A DNA stretch of 21,431 nt from a virus. Location: positions 1 to 21,431 of IMG/VR virus record IMGVR_UViG_3300007960_000244. One strand, 5' to 3'. The translations under genes were made by a program, and so were the position numbers. This document shows positions 1 through 7,135 of the stretch, piece after piece; the first letter of the stretch is position 1, and the number at the start of each line of letters is the position of its first letter. The notes beneath the pieces were generated by a model that saw nothing but the letters and a program-made list of their open reading frames with translations, made no database searches and was not told the origin of the DNA.

Positions 1-3000
1 AGGAGGGAAACAGAAGATGGAAGATCTGAAGTAGTTTCACATCGAGTTACAGATGCTGCTACTGTAAATACATTTAAGAATACCCCTATAGATGAGATAG
101 AACAAATACGTTCTAAGCCAAAATCGGTAAAGAGTAGAGAAGCAGGAACTGCACTTCATGCTACCGGTCAAAAGCTAATGGAGTTATTTGCTTCTAAAAT
201 GGACGGAGTAAATTTAGTAGACCTACTTGATGAAGGAAATACTCCAAGAACAGTAAGTAGCAGAGCAGAGATACTTAAAGAGTCTGGACTTACAGAGCCT
301 ATGTTTCAAAAGTTTGAGGCTCATGTAAAGTCTTTACTTGATGACATAGTTAAAGTACAGAAAGAAATAAATGATAGTGAGAGTGTAGACCTTATGACAG
401 AGGTAAGGCTATTTGATCCTACTACAGATACAGCCGGTACTGTAGACATTCTATTCTTATTTTCCGATAATACTGCAGCTATATACGACTATAAGTTCAT
501 GAGTCCTAGTACAGAGTCTGCAATTGTAGAACTTGAAAAAGGTGCCCCTAAACTTGTAGCTCTTCCTTACACTGAAAAGAAGCTAGAAAACTTTGATTCT
601 CAGATAGCTTTCTACTCTAAAGTTTTAAGAGATCAGTATGGCGTTGCAGATATAAAAAGATCTAGAATAATTCCAGCTCACATAGATTTTAAGTGGGTAA
701 AAGGTACACCTAATGAGATAAGTACCTTTAATATAGGTGAAGAAGATAACGCATTCCTTAGACATCGAGCAGTTACAGAGGAACTTTCTGACTATGAAGA
801 TGTGAATAGAAAGCTGCAAGACATATATAAAAGAATTGAAAAGCTTAAAGGTAAAAGAGGAACTAAAGCTATATCTGAAAGAATGTTCTTACAGGAAACT
901 GCTCAAGAACTTCTTATGCAAGGAAACTTTGCAAACGTATTGTTGACAATAAATGATACAGTAGATACTATAAATAAGAATATAGACATTAATGATAAGA
1001 CCAACATTAACTATATCACCTTTAATGAGCTTATGCATTATAGAGATGTCTTATCTATATTCCAAGATATTGAAGATGCCACTATAAGAATGCGTAATGA
1101 TCTTCAGAGTTCTAAAAAGAATGTAGAAGAAATAGAAGATAATATCAAGTCTATGGACTCCATTGTATCAAATGCTATGGAGACATTGAATGCAAAGCTT
1201 AAAGAAAGATTTGATGTAGAGTCTAGACTTCAAACTGACTACAGTGGAACTGAAACTGGAACATTTGATAACCTTAGACGAATGGATCTCATTGATAATC
1301 CTTGGTTTAAGGAAGCTAAAAATCTTATCAATGTAGCTGATCGTAAAACATTTTTAGATACAGAGACCCTTAGACAGAAATGGGTAGCTCTTGAAAATAG
1401 TATTAATGAGTGGGGAAATGGTGACTCATCTTTAGCATATAACAGACTAATAAAGGATACAGGAAAGCAACTTTTCCTTGTACCTATGTTTAAGTCTGAG
1501 TTTAGGGAGGAGGTAGCTGAAAAGATAACAGATAAAGAAAATACTGTAAAGAATGTAGCCTGGATGAAAGAAAGATTCCAGATAAAAGAAGGCGCTAAAG
1601 AAAAATATGATGAGCTTTTAAGAGCTAAAATAAAAGACTTAAAAGTAACTGCTACAAATAAAGAATCTTATAATGCAAGTTTGAAGAGGTTTAAAAATCA
1701 GTATGATGTTTTCTCAAACGATAATGCTTGGCTATCAAGAAGCTACTTTAGATTCTTAGAACTTAAACCTGAATACGCAGAAAAAGTATGGAGTGATGAA
1801 TATGCTTTCTTAAATGAGAAAGGAAATGAACCTTTACTCAATTATTATAATGAATGGAAAGCTCAGATACGAGAGTTTAAAGATATCCTAGAGATTGAGC
1901 ATGACATCAAGTTATCTGAAAACATGATTCCATCTTTGAGAGCAGGGCTAGTAGAAAAAATTGCTATTGGAGAAGTATCTAAAGACCTTGTAACTGATTG
2001 GGTGTCAAGAGGATTTGTAATAAAAGAAGATGAGGATGATAGATCAGGGGGAACAAAAGAGAATACTGTTCCATTACCGGGAGTACGACCTTTAGTAAAC
2101 ACAAAAGGTGAGGTGGTATCTGATCTTGTGTCGAAGGATTTGACACGTTCTATGTATCTATTTGGATCTGGAGTATATAACTACATCAATAAATCCAATA
2201 TTGAATCTAGAATATTATATATGAGATCAAGACTTGCAGCAAGTCAAGAAATAGATATTTCAAAAGAAGGGCTTGCAGCAAGAAAGAAAAATGGGGCGTT
2301 CAGTAAAAAACCTGTTACGCCAGGTACTCTAAAACTCTTTGATGATTTTGTAGATATCTTTATATATGGTAGTACTTATACAGGAAAAGACTTTGAAATT
2401 TTCGGTGTAAACGGTAAGAAACTATCAGATACTTTAAACCAAGTTACAACTATAAACACCATATCTTTTCCTGTACGTCTAGCTACTGCAGCAAGACTTG
2501 CTGGAGCTGCAGGAACAGTTATAGAAGCTGCTGGAGGCAAGTATTACAGTTTTGAAAATCTTGGACAGGCCGGACAGTTATTCCTAAAAGATAAAGACAC
2601 TTACATGGCTATAGCAGATTACTTCGATCTGCATGCTGAAGAGCATACTGAGCACAAAGAAAGAAGACTAAGATCCAAATTTCTTAATAAGTGGTTAGAT
2701 ATGAGCTTCCTATTTGAACCTTTAGGATTATTTGATAGACAGATAGATAGAAATATAGGTATAGCTATGCTGTACAATAGTGGCCTTGATTCTAAAGGAG
2801 AGCTAAAAAGACTGTCACAGTTACCTGAAGGAACTCCAAATATTATAGACTCTCTTAAAGGTAAAATAGTAAAAGATGCAGAAGGAAGAATGTCTATAGC
2901 TCCAGGAGCACTACCTATTCAAACTGAAGTTGATGTTCAACAAAGAGCTAAAAGACTTACAGCTAGAGTAAAAGGAGCTCAAGGAAGTGATGATATGGTT

Positions 3001-3852
3001 GTAGCAAGAACTACTATTCTTGGCTCTCTTGTAGGAAAATTCAAATGGTTTGCACCTGCAATATTAGATGCGCACTTCAGTAATACAAGATTTGACATTT
3101 ACTTAGATTCTTCTACAGAAGGAAGGATCAGAGGGTTCTTAAAATCTATTAAAGTACCTAAAGATGAGATAGACGAAAGAGTAGGATTCATGAAGATGGG
3201 TTTGAACTTTGTTCAAGGAATGAAGAACGCTCTTGCCCAACTTACAATGCTAGATGATTATGTAGTATCAAATCAAAGAAGACAGAAGCTTATAGCTAAA
3301 GGAAAGTTTGGGCCTAAAGAAAAAGCTAAGTTTGAAGAAAGAAGGCGTCTACTTAACATAGAGTTTGAGCATGAAAAAAATATGTCTGACGATAAAGCAT
3401 TTAAAAACATAGACTTTGAATCCTATGTAGAAATGCGTCAATCTTCAGTTAAACAATCTATTGCCGAATTACAAGTAGTAGGAACTCTTCTTCTTATATA
3501 CAGTCTACTATCTATGGAAGGAGATGATGACCGTAAACTTTACAGTAGAAACTTTGCAACAAGAAAGTTTATGGACATACTAAGTAGAGTATTACTAGAG
3601 ACAAGTTTCTCTATCAACCCTATGGAATTTGAGAAGTTTAACAAATCTCTTATTCCTGCAATGTCTTTAGTTACAAGGCTAGGGAGAATACTTTCAAACG
3701 GAATCAAAGAGACAGCAGAGCTTGCAGGATTACGCCCGGAAGATAGAAGAGATAAAACTCCACTGTTTCACTACACTGCTAGATCTCTTCCTGGAGGAAA
3801 TCAGTTTGCAAGAGTGTTTGAAATATCTGAAACTGACGTGTATAAGAATTAA
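1..3852 (+). CDS. Large probable virion/ejection protein with RecB-like PD-(D/E)XK nuclease domain (5' end missing)
   Basis: The frame is open from base 1, so the ATG at 178 is internal; 1283 residues are visible and the true start lies left of the window. The visible N-terminus holds a full RecB/Cas4-type nuclease signature: GTALHATGQ (His53), Glu134, GTVDILF (Asp149), IYDYK (Asp163, Lys165) and SQIAFY (Gln201, Tyr205). These match the G-x-x-x-H, G-x-x-D, D-x-K and Q-x-x-x-Y motifs of PD-(D/E)XK nucleases. A long charged, helix-rich middle follows, then Ala/Gly-rich (about 822-841) and hydrophobic (about 1156-1174) segments that could contact membrane. The gene ends at a strong terminator facing the oppositely transcribed replication operon, which suits the last gene of a virion block. 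Very large size, a helical body and a membrane-prone tail suggest a protein ejected with the DNA. The nuclease domain is seen directly; the virion role is inference. Confidence 0.7.
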   Translation, partial: RRETEDGRSEVVSHRVTDAATVNTFKNTPIDEIEQIRSKPKSVKSREAGTALHATGQKLMELFASKMDGVNLVDLLDEGNTPRTVSSRAEILKESGLTEPMFQKFEAHVKSLLDDIVKVQKEINDSESVDLMTEVRLFDPTTDTAGTVDILFLFSDNTAAIYDYKFMSPSTESAIVELEKGAPKLVALPYTEKKLENFDSQIAFYSKVLRDQYGVADIKRSRIIPAHIDFKWVKGTPNEISTFNIGEEDNAFLRHRAVTEELSDYEDVNRKLQDIYKRIEKLKGKRGTKAISERMFLQETAQELLMQGNFANVLLTINDTVDTINKNIDINDKTNINYITFNELMHYRDVLSIFQDIEDATIRMRNDLQSSKKNVEEIEDNIKSMDSIVSNAMETLNAKLKERFDVESRLQTDYSGTETGTFDNLRRMDLIDNPWFKEAKNLINVADRKTFLDTETLRQKWVALENSINEWGNGDSSLAYNRLIKDTGKQLFLVPMFKSEFREEVAEKITDKENTVKNVAWMKERFQIKEGAKEKYDELLRAKIKDLKVTATNKESYNASLKRFKNQYDVFSNDNAWLSRSYFRFLELKPEYAEKVWSDEYAFLNEKGNEPLLNYYNEWKAQIREFKDILEIEHDIKLSENMIPSLRAGLVEKIAIGEVSKDLVTDWVSRGFVIKEDEDDRSGGTKENTVPLPGVRPLVNTKGEVVSDLVSKDLTRSMYLFGSGVYNYINKSNIESRILYMRSRLAASQEIDISKEGLAARKKNGAFSKKPVTPGTLKLFDDFVDIFIYGSTYTGKDFEIFGVNGKKLSDTLNQVTTINTISFPVRLATAARLAGAAGTVIEAAGGKYYSFENLGQAGQLFLKDKDTYMAIADYFDLHAEEHTEHKERRLRSKFLNKWLDMSFLFEPLGLFDRQIDRNIGIAMLYNSGLDSKGELKRLSQLPEGTPNIIDSLKGKIVKDAEGRMSIAPGALPIQTEVDVQQRAKRLTARVKGAQGSDDMVVARTTILGSLVGKFKWFAPAILDAHFSNTRFDIYLDSSTEGRIRGFLKSIKVPKDEIDERVGFMKMGLNFVQGMKNALAQLTMLDDYVVSNQRRQKLIAKGKFGPKEKAKFEERRRLLNIEFEHEKNMSDDKAFKNIDFESYVEMRQSSVKQSIAELQVVGTLLLIYSLLSMEGDDDRKLYSRNFATRKFMDILSRVLLETSFSINPMEFEKFNKSLIPAMSLVTRLGRILSNGIKETAELAGLRPEDRRDKTPLFHYTARSLPGGNQFARVFEISETDVYKN

Positions 3853-3880
3853 AAGTAGGGGGATTGCTCCCCCTAACTTT
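3851..3880. terminator. Bidirectional intrinsic terminator between convergent transcription units
   Basis: A perfect 7-bp G/C stem (AGGGGGA, TTGC loop, TCCCCCT, 3857-3874) is extended by an AAAGT/ACTTT arm with one bulged A. This gives an A-rich left flank and T-rich right flank, so the hairpin can end transcripts from both directions. It lies between the + strand gene ending at 3852 and the - strand gene whose stop codon is at 3879-3881. Confidence 0.85.
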
Positions 3881-4277
3881 ACCACCAGGAAGTATAGTAT
3901 ACCTTCCTTTTATTCTCTATAGCTTCTAAAGCACGGTCTATAGCTTCAAGAGTTTCCTTTCTATAGTACTCATTAGCACCTTGAGGATCACCGTGAAAGA
4001 ACCCACCACCGATAGGTAATGCATTCTTATCTGTAACATCTTTAAGTTCTAACAGATCTTCTCTTGTAAGCTGCAGTTTATTACAGTTAAAAGATTTACC
4101 CTCTATACCGTACGTTCCAGTACCTCCTTTCTCAAAGTACAGGTCAGACATCCATCTTTCTAAGTTTGGATGTTTTCTCCAGTAGTGTATATCCTCATTG
4201 GTTTTCTGATCATGAGAAAAATCTACTTCTTTTCTATTCTTTCCTTTGTAAGAAAACATATATGCATCTAATCCCAT
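3879..4277 (-). CDS. Conserved phage protein of the MGLDxY type, function unknown
   Basis: A 132-aa soluble protein that opens with MGLDAYMF and ends with VYYTSWW. This combination recalls a family of small uncharacterised phage and bacterial proteins that start MGLDMY and end in an aromatic-rich tail; the match is from memory of the family, not a search. The centre contains GGTGTYGIEGKSFNC and GGGFFHGDP, glycine/aromatic-rich turns that suggest a compact fold, followed by a helical, charged stretch (ETLEAIDRALEAIENKRK). The start codon lies two bases after the stop of the 43-aa membrane ORF, so it is probably translated by coupling. It is the last gene of the leftward operon, and its stop sits in the terminator arm. 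Confidence 0.75.
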   Translation of the reverse strand: MGLDAYMFSYKGKNRKEVDFSHDQKTNEDIHYWRKHPNLERWMSDLYFEKGGTGTYGIEGKSFNCNKLQLTREDLLELKDVTDKNALPIGGGFFHGDPQGANEYYRKETLEAIDRALEAIENKRKVYYTSWW

Positions 4278-4279
4278 AA

Positions 4280-4411
4280 TTACATAAATTTTATCATTGT
4301 TACTATTAACATTACACTTACAATATTCATCATAAAGAATACTGGAAACCCATACTTCTTTAATTTAAGAGTATTACGAAGCGTAAGTCTGCGTTTTTGA
4401 AATTTTTTCAT
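4280..4411 (-). CDS. 43-aa one-pass membrane peptide
   Basis: A short frame translating to a basic N-terminus (MKKFQKRRLTLRNTLKLKK) followed by one hydrophobic helix from about residue 20 (YGFPVFFMMNIVSVMLIVTMI). The positive-inside rule predicts a cytoplasmic N-terminus. The start ATG shares its A with the TAA stop of the upstream radical-SAM gene (TAATG), and the stop is two bases from the next ATG. Both junctions are tight, which supports a translated gene rather than a chance frame. No function can be assigned. Small membrane peptides in phage early regions are often involved in lysis control or exclusion, but nothing here proves that. Confidence 0.6.
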   Translation of the reverse strand: MKKFQKRRLTLRNTLKLKKYGFPVFFMMNIVSVMLIVTMIKFM

Positions 4412-5265
4412 TAGAATATATATCTAATTGTGTTCCAAGGAATAGTAGATTCATGCAATTCCTTGAACCGGTTAATATACTTTGACTTAAGTCCTAACTT
4501 ATAACGTAGGTTTTTACCTCCATACTGAGATGTTTTAACCTCTTGTATACCTGACACCCATAGATGTTTCTCTACGGCAGGTTTATTCTTAAGATTGTCT
4601 AGGTGTCTACCCTCATTATGTGTAAGGAATATAACCTCCGCTAATACTTGATCCTTGTAATCTACATAGTCATCAAGCATTTGAAATAATTCTTTGTAGT
4701 CTTTGTGCCAGCCTTTGTAAAGTATCACAGGACTGAAGTTTACATGAACATCATAACCACTATCTATAAAAGCATCAATGGCTTTTATTCTATCTATTAT
4801 TTTACTGGTGTTAGGTTCGTGTATGTCAGACATGCATTGGGGCATCAGACTGAATCTGATACGTACTTTGCCGCCTGGATCAAAGTCTACAAGATTTGGA
4901 TTCACATACTTAGTAGCAAATGAACCCATAGCAATTGGATGTTCTTTGAAAAACTGAAATATCTTCTTCCACTCATGATGTTTAGCATGCAATGCAAAGT
5001 CTTCGTTACACGAGATATCATAAGTAACATAATCTGGATGGGTCTGGTTAGGCTTTTGAACATCTGCAAAGTATGCATGACTGTTCATAGCTGTAAGAAT
5101 ATCTTCTGTGTTTGTAGCTATTGTAAGACCCGTAGGTTTACTACGTTTCATGTAGCAATAACTGCAATCATAAAGACACCCATGACCAAAGGAAGGGGAG
5201 ATATAATCAGTAGAACGTCCTGATGGTCTGATGACCATACTTTTACGTTTTACTTTATCAATCAT
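4411..5265 (-). CDS. Radical SAM protein resembling spore photoproduct lyase
   Basis: A 284-aa protein with a radical SAM cluster motif C-x3-C-x2-C (Cys30, Cys34, Cys37 in GCLYDCSYCYM), which binds the [4Fe-4S] cluster that cleaves S-adenosylmethionine. Downstream, ISCNEDF (Cys86), FATKYV (113-121) and KVRIRFSL (133-140) appear in the order in which the spore photoproduct lyase family carries its S-C-x-x-D, T-K and R-x-R-F-S segments. In that family the cysteine after the cluster motif is the hydrogen donor that closes repair of the thymine dimer 5-thyminyl-5,6-dihydrothymine. The protein is somewhat shorter than cellular lyases (about 340 aa). It overlaps the preceding ORF by 8 nt and is coupled to the next. 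A role in repairing UV damage in phage DNA is plausible; another radical SAM reaction on DNA or RNA is possible. Family assignment is fairly firm, substrate is inferred. Confidence 0.75.
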   Translation of the reverse strand: MIDKVKRKSMVIRPSGRSTDYISPSFGHGCLYDCSYCYMKRSKPTGLTIATNTEDILTAMNSHAYFADVQKPNQTHPDYVTYDISCNEDFALHAKHHEWKKIFQFFKEHPIAMGSFATKYVNPNLVDFDPGGKVRIRFSLMPQCMSDIHEPNTSKIIDRIKAIDAFIDSGYDVHVNFSPVILYKGWHKDYKELFQMLDDYVDYKDQVLAEVIFLTHNEGRHLDNLKNKPAVEKHLWVSGIQEVKTSQYGGKNLRYKLGLKSKYINRFKELHESTIPWNTIRYIF

Positions 5266-5473
5266 CTTCTTTGTTTTTGTTTAGGTTTTTCCAAAAGTCA
5301 TTATGTGCATCAAGTCCACTCTGTATAAATCTACTCCTAACAATAGAAGGAGATTTATTCCATTTGTGAATCAATTCACCTAAAAGTAAATCTTGTTCTT
5401 CCTGAGTAAGTTCACTTTCTTTTCTTGTAAAAACTTTCCCATCTTTTACAAACTCATATGTAGTTTCACTCAT
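5258..5473 (-). CDS. Small hypothetical protein (71 aa)
   Basis: An acidic/charged soluble 71-residue protein with no recognised domain (MSETTYEFVKDGKVFTRKES at the start, ending NKNKEDD). It overlaps the upstream ORF by 8 nt and the downstream radical-SAM gene by 8 nt. Both junctions are built from the same sequence, CAAAGAAGATGA read on the - strand, which holds an end-of-gene KED(D/E) and the next gene's ATG. It is probably a real coupled gene because the overlaps are conserved in form. Function unknown. Confidence 0.6.
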   Translation of the reverse strand: MSETTYEFVKDGKVFTRKESELTQEEQDLLLGELIHKWNKSPSIVRSRFIQSGLDAHNDFWKNLNKNKEDD

Positions 5474-5491
5474 CTTCTTTGTTTTGGTTTA
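5262..5491. repeat. 22-bp direct repeat pair flanking the 71-aa ORF
   Basis: Bases 5262-5283 and 5470-5491 (starting TCATCTTCTTTGTTTT on the + strand) differ at one position of 22. They encode the similar tails NKNKEDD and NQNKEDE and contain the next gene's start codon. Recombination between them would remove one ORF and leave the same junction. Confidence 0.7.
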
Positions 5492-5657
5492 TTTTTTTCT
5501 TTTCTTCTTCAATCTCTTCTGAAGTTAGAGGTCTACACCCTAATACAGAATGTTCTATTGTACCTAAACCATCAATGTCTTCATAACCAATTATAGTTTT
5601 AATAGGTGTTTTAGAAAACCAAGGAATTAACCCTGTTTTTAGCATATCATTCATCAT
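5466..5657 (-). CDS. Small hypothetical protein (63 aa)
   Basis: A 63-residue soluble protein starting MMNDMLKTGLIPWFSKTPIK and ending EEIEEEKKKINQNKEDE, with an acidic/lysine-rich C-terminal helix. No family recognised. It has several possible starts (residues 1, 2 and 5), and I keep the first. It sits immediately downstream of the repeat-separated small-gene region and overlaps the next ORF by 8 nt through the 22-bp repeat, so it belongs with the radical-SAM gene set. Confidence 0.55.
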   Translation of the reverse strand: MMNDMLKTGLIPWFSKTPIKTIIGYEDIDGLGTIEHSVLGCRPLTSEEIEEEKKKINQNKEDE

Positions 5658-5718
5658 TTACTTCTTTATCCCAAATATTAGGTGTTTCCATAATTTATCT
5701 ATTTAATCCGTTAAAAAA

Positions 5719-5757
5719 CTAACCATACCCACATACGTTGTACGCAATAAAAATTAC
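5719..5757. repeat. Spacer repeat, copy 1
   Basis: Contains CTAACCATACCCA (5719-5731) and CGTTGTACGCAATAAAAATT (5736-5755), ending at the stop codon of the 51-aa ORF. The first part is identical in 13 bases to the copy at 6590-6602. Confidence 0.65.
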
Positions 5758-5912
5758 TACGATTCGCCTAACCAAATAATTTCTTCGTTCAATTCAATCC
5801 AATCTTCACCTGTAAGCACCCAATATAAAATAGGTATTACAATGGTTAGGCTAAGGCAAATAAATAGTATCATTAATGGCATTACTAAAAATAATCTTTT
5901 CAATGGTTTCAT
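5757..5912 (-). CDS. 51-aa one-pass membrane protein
   Basis: A short frame translating to MKPLKRLFLVMPLMILFICL, then SLTIVIPILYWVLTGEDWIE, ending LNEEIIWLGES. It has a basic start, one hydrophobic helix from about residue 7 to 31, and an acidic tail, predicting N-in/C-out topology. The YWxxTG(E/R)DW-type segment after the helix recalls tiny membrane proteins often annotated as hypothetical in Bacteroidota phages and prophages, from memory only. It is flanked on both sides by spacer repeats and does not overlap its neighbours, unlike genes outside this region. Function unknown. Confidence 0.6.
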   Translation of the reverse strand: MKPLKRLFLVMPLMILFICLSLTIVIPILYWVLTGEDWIELNEEIIWLGES

Positions 5913-5929
5913 AAGTCGTAATTTTAAAA

Positions 5930-6058
5930 GCGTACAACATTGTATATAGTTAATACGCTATGATGGTAAGTACTTTAATTTAAACGTTTGTGCAAAGCGT
6001 ACTAACCTTATACTTTGCCGTTGTAAAACATTAAAACGATTTCATAGTAAGCCGTTAG
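5930..6058. repeat. Spacer repeat, copies 2a and 2b (double spacer)
   Basis: The longest spacer (154 nt) holds two units. One is GCGTACAACATTGTATATAG with a closing TACGC (5930-5958), whose TACAACATTGTATATA resembles 7169-7184. The other is GTACTAACC (6000-6008) with CCGTTGTAAAACATTAAAAC (from 6018) and GCCGTTAGC (6051-6059). Two adjacent units with no gene between look like a lost or empty cassette. Confidence 0.55.
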
Positions 6059-6066
6059 CTTTAATA

Positions 6067-6261
6067 CTAACTATCTGCATTTAATTCGTGCTTTGCTATC
6101 TCTAAGCCTTTAACAACCTTATCCATTACCATATCTAAGTCAGTTCCATTAAACACTTGCCAACCTTCTTTTTTATCAAATATGGCTTGGTTGTTCTTAA
6201 AGTCCTCAGTCAAGCACTTTAGTATTTTCTTCTTAATTAAGTTTCGTTCTTTATTTGTCAT
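6067..6261 (-). CDS. Small hypothetical protein (64 aa)
   Basis: A 64-residue, lysine-rich, all-helical-looking protein (MTNKERNLIKKKILKCLTED at the start; DLDMVMDKVVKGLEIAKHEL near the end). It contains GWQVFNGTD in the middle and shows no membrane segment or catalytic motif. No family recognised. It is bounded by spacer repeats at 5930-6058 and 6287-6337, so it looks like one unit of the cassette-like array. The single ATG at the 5' end and an A/T-rich leader without a Shine-Dalgarno sequence fit a Bacteroidota-type start. Confidence 0.5.
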   Translation of the reverse strand: MTNKERNLIKKKILKCLTEDFKNNQAIFDKKEGWQVFNGTDLDMVMDKVVKGLEIAKHELNADS

Positions 6262-6286
6262 ATCTTTTTATTTATCCGTACTAAAA

Positions 6287-6337
6287 GCTAACAATATGTA
6301 ACAGGCATTAAAACGACCTGTTACACTCAGCGTTAGC
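6287..6337. repeat. Spacer repeat, copy 3: attC-like nested inverted repeat
   Basis: Outer arms GCTAAC (6287-6292) and GTTAGC (6332-6337) are perfect complements. Inner arms TGTAACAGG (6297-6305) and CCTGTTACA (6317-6325) are perfect 9-bp complements around the loop CATTAAAACGA. The stop codon of the 71-aa ORF (6333-6335) lies in the outer arm. Arm lengths and order are those of a simple attC site (R''-L''-loop-L'-R'). Confidence 0.75.
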
Positions 6338-6548
6338 GGTAATTGCTTTTACTGCCATCAATACAACCTAAAGTGTAGGCTTTGTTCCATACGCTACCTA
6401 TAAAGTCCATCAAGTCTTGCTCTGTATTATTAAACTTATCAATAAGTTCATTCAATTCTTTTACATCAAGTGATGGCAACATACCGCTAACAACAGGTAT
6501 AGTTAATGCCTGTTCTTTGCTATTTTCTAAGTTCTGTTCTTTTTTCAT
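6333..6548 (-). CDS. Small hypothetical protein (71 aa)
   Basis: A 71-residue acidic protein: MKKEQNLENSKEQALTIPVV, then SGMLPSLDVKELNELIDKFN and a C-terminal helix ending SKSNYR. The middle LDVKELNELIDKFNNTEQDL looks like a short amphipathic helix pair. No family recognised. The stop codon TAA is embedded in the GCTAAC arm of the attC-like repeat at 6332-6337, the arrangement expected if coding and recombination sequence travel as one unit. Confidence 0.5.
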   Translation of the reverse strand: MKKEQNLENSKEQALTIPVVSGMLPSLDVKELNELIDKFNNTEQDLMDFIGSVWNKAYTLGCIDGSKSNYR

Positions 6549-6589
6549 TGTTGTATCTATTTTAAAAGTTTTGTGATTCTAATCAGGCA

Positions 6590-6625
6590 CTAACCATACC
6601 CAAACCGTTGTGTGTAATAATTCTA
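6590..6625. repeat. Spacer repeat, copy 4
   Basis: CTAACCATACCCA (6590-6602) followed by CCGTTGTGTGTAATAATT (6605-6622), ending in the stop codon of the 55-aa ORF. Its 13-base head is the same as that of copy 1 at 5719. Confidence 0.6.
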
Positions 6626-6790
6626 CTCGCTGCGTTGTAGTATTTCAACTTTTGATATTCGTTTATATCTATTATTAAGGTCAGTTAATTTTTCTATCTC
6701 AACAATTTTTGAGTGCTTGACCCAAACCCCATCAAGTAGCGGGTGTCCAGCGTCAACCCATTCCTTGTAGTGTACTAATACAGTTATCAT
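6623..6790 (-). CDS. Small hypothetical protein (55 aa)
   Basis: A short frame translating to MITVLVHYKEWVDAGHPLLD, then GVWVKHSKIVEIEKLTDLNN and a basic end RYKRISKVEILQRSE. It fills the gap between two spacer repeats exactly, has one ATG, and has good amino-acid composition (few rare residues, alternating hydrophobic beta-like and helical stretches), so I call it a gene although it is small. No domain recognised. It may fold as a short beta strand pair plus helix. Confidence 0.5.
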   Translation of the reverse strand: MITVLVHYKEWVDAGHPLLDGVWVKHSKIVEIEKLTDLNNRYKRISKVEILQRSE

Positions 6791-6830
6791 ATCTATTTTT
6801 TTTAGTGTTGGTTTTTCAAATCCGTAGAAT

Positions 6831-6902
6831 TACATACCCACAACAAAACCTAAAACCTATTGAAAACAGGATTTTAGCCAGTTCCGTTGCAAACAATTAA
6901 AA
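6831..6902. repeat. Spacer repeat, copy 5, with long imperfect hairpin
   Basis: CTAAAACCT (6850-6858) pairs with AGG-A-TTTTAG (6868-6877, one bulge) around a 9-nt loop. Farther out CAAC (6841-6844) can pair with GTTG (6886-6889). The shared core CCGTTGCAAACAATTAAAAA (6884-6903) ends close to the stop of the 68-aa ORF. Confidence 0.55.
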
Positions 6903-6905
6903 ATA

Positions 6906-7112
6906 CTACCTATTAGTTATCACAAACCCATCGCTTTTTTTATTGAGGTCTGTCCATATCATATACTCTTTATCTTCAATCTTTATTCCTATCCCATAAC
7001 AGTATTGTTTTCCGTCATTGCTTATTCTGCCTTGCTTAATCACTCTACGAACCAAAGTAACAGCTTCAAGGTCCGTTAATTCTGTTCTGTTGTCTATTAT
7101 AAGTTTGTTCAT
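6906..7112 (-). CDS. Small conserved-looking protein (68 aa)
   Basis: I start this gene at the ATG at 7112 (MNKLIIDNRTELTDLEAVTL), giving 68 residues. A longer frame beginning at 7157 would translate through the spacer repeat and is unlikely. The order IIDNRTELTDLEA, VIKQGRISNDGKQYCYG and NKKSDGFVI resembles small proteins often seen near phage and mobile genes in Bacteroidota, recalled rather than searched. The alternating hydrophobic pattern suggests a small alpha/beta fold. No catalytic motif. It is one unit of the cassette-like array. Confidence 0.55.
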   Translation of the reverse strand: MNKLIIDNRTELTDLEAVTLVRRVIKQGRISNDGKQYCYGIGIKIEDKEYMIWTDLNKKSDGFVITNR

Positions 7113-7135
7113 TTTTCCCGTATTTTTAAAAGATT

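Noticed and set aside
178-3852. Complete gene starting at the ATG at 178
   Set aside because: The frame stays open to base 1 and the upstream codons encode the conserved G-x-x-x-H motif of the nuclease, so 178 is internal.
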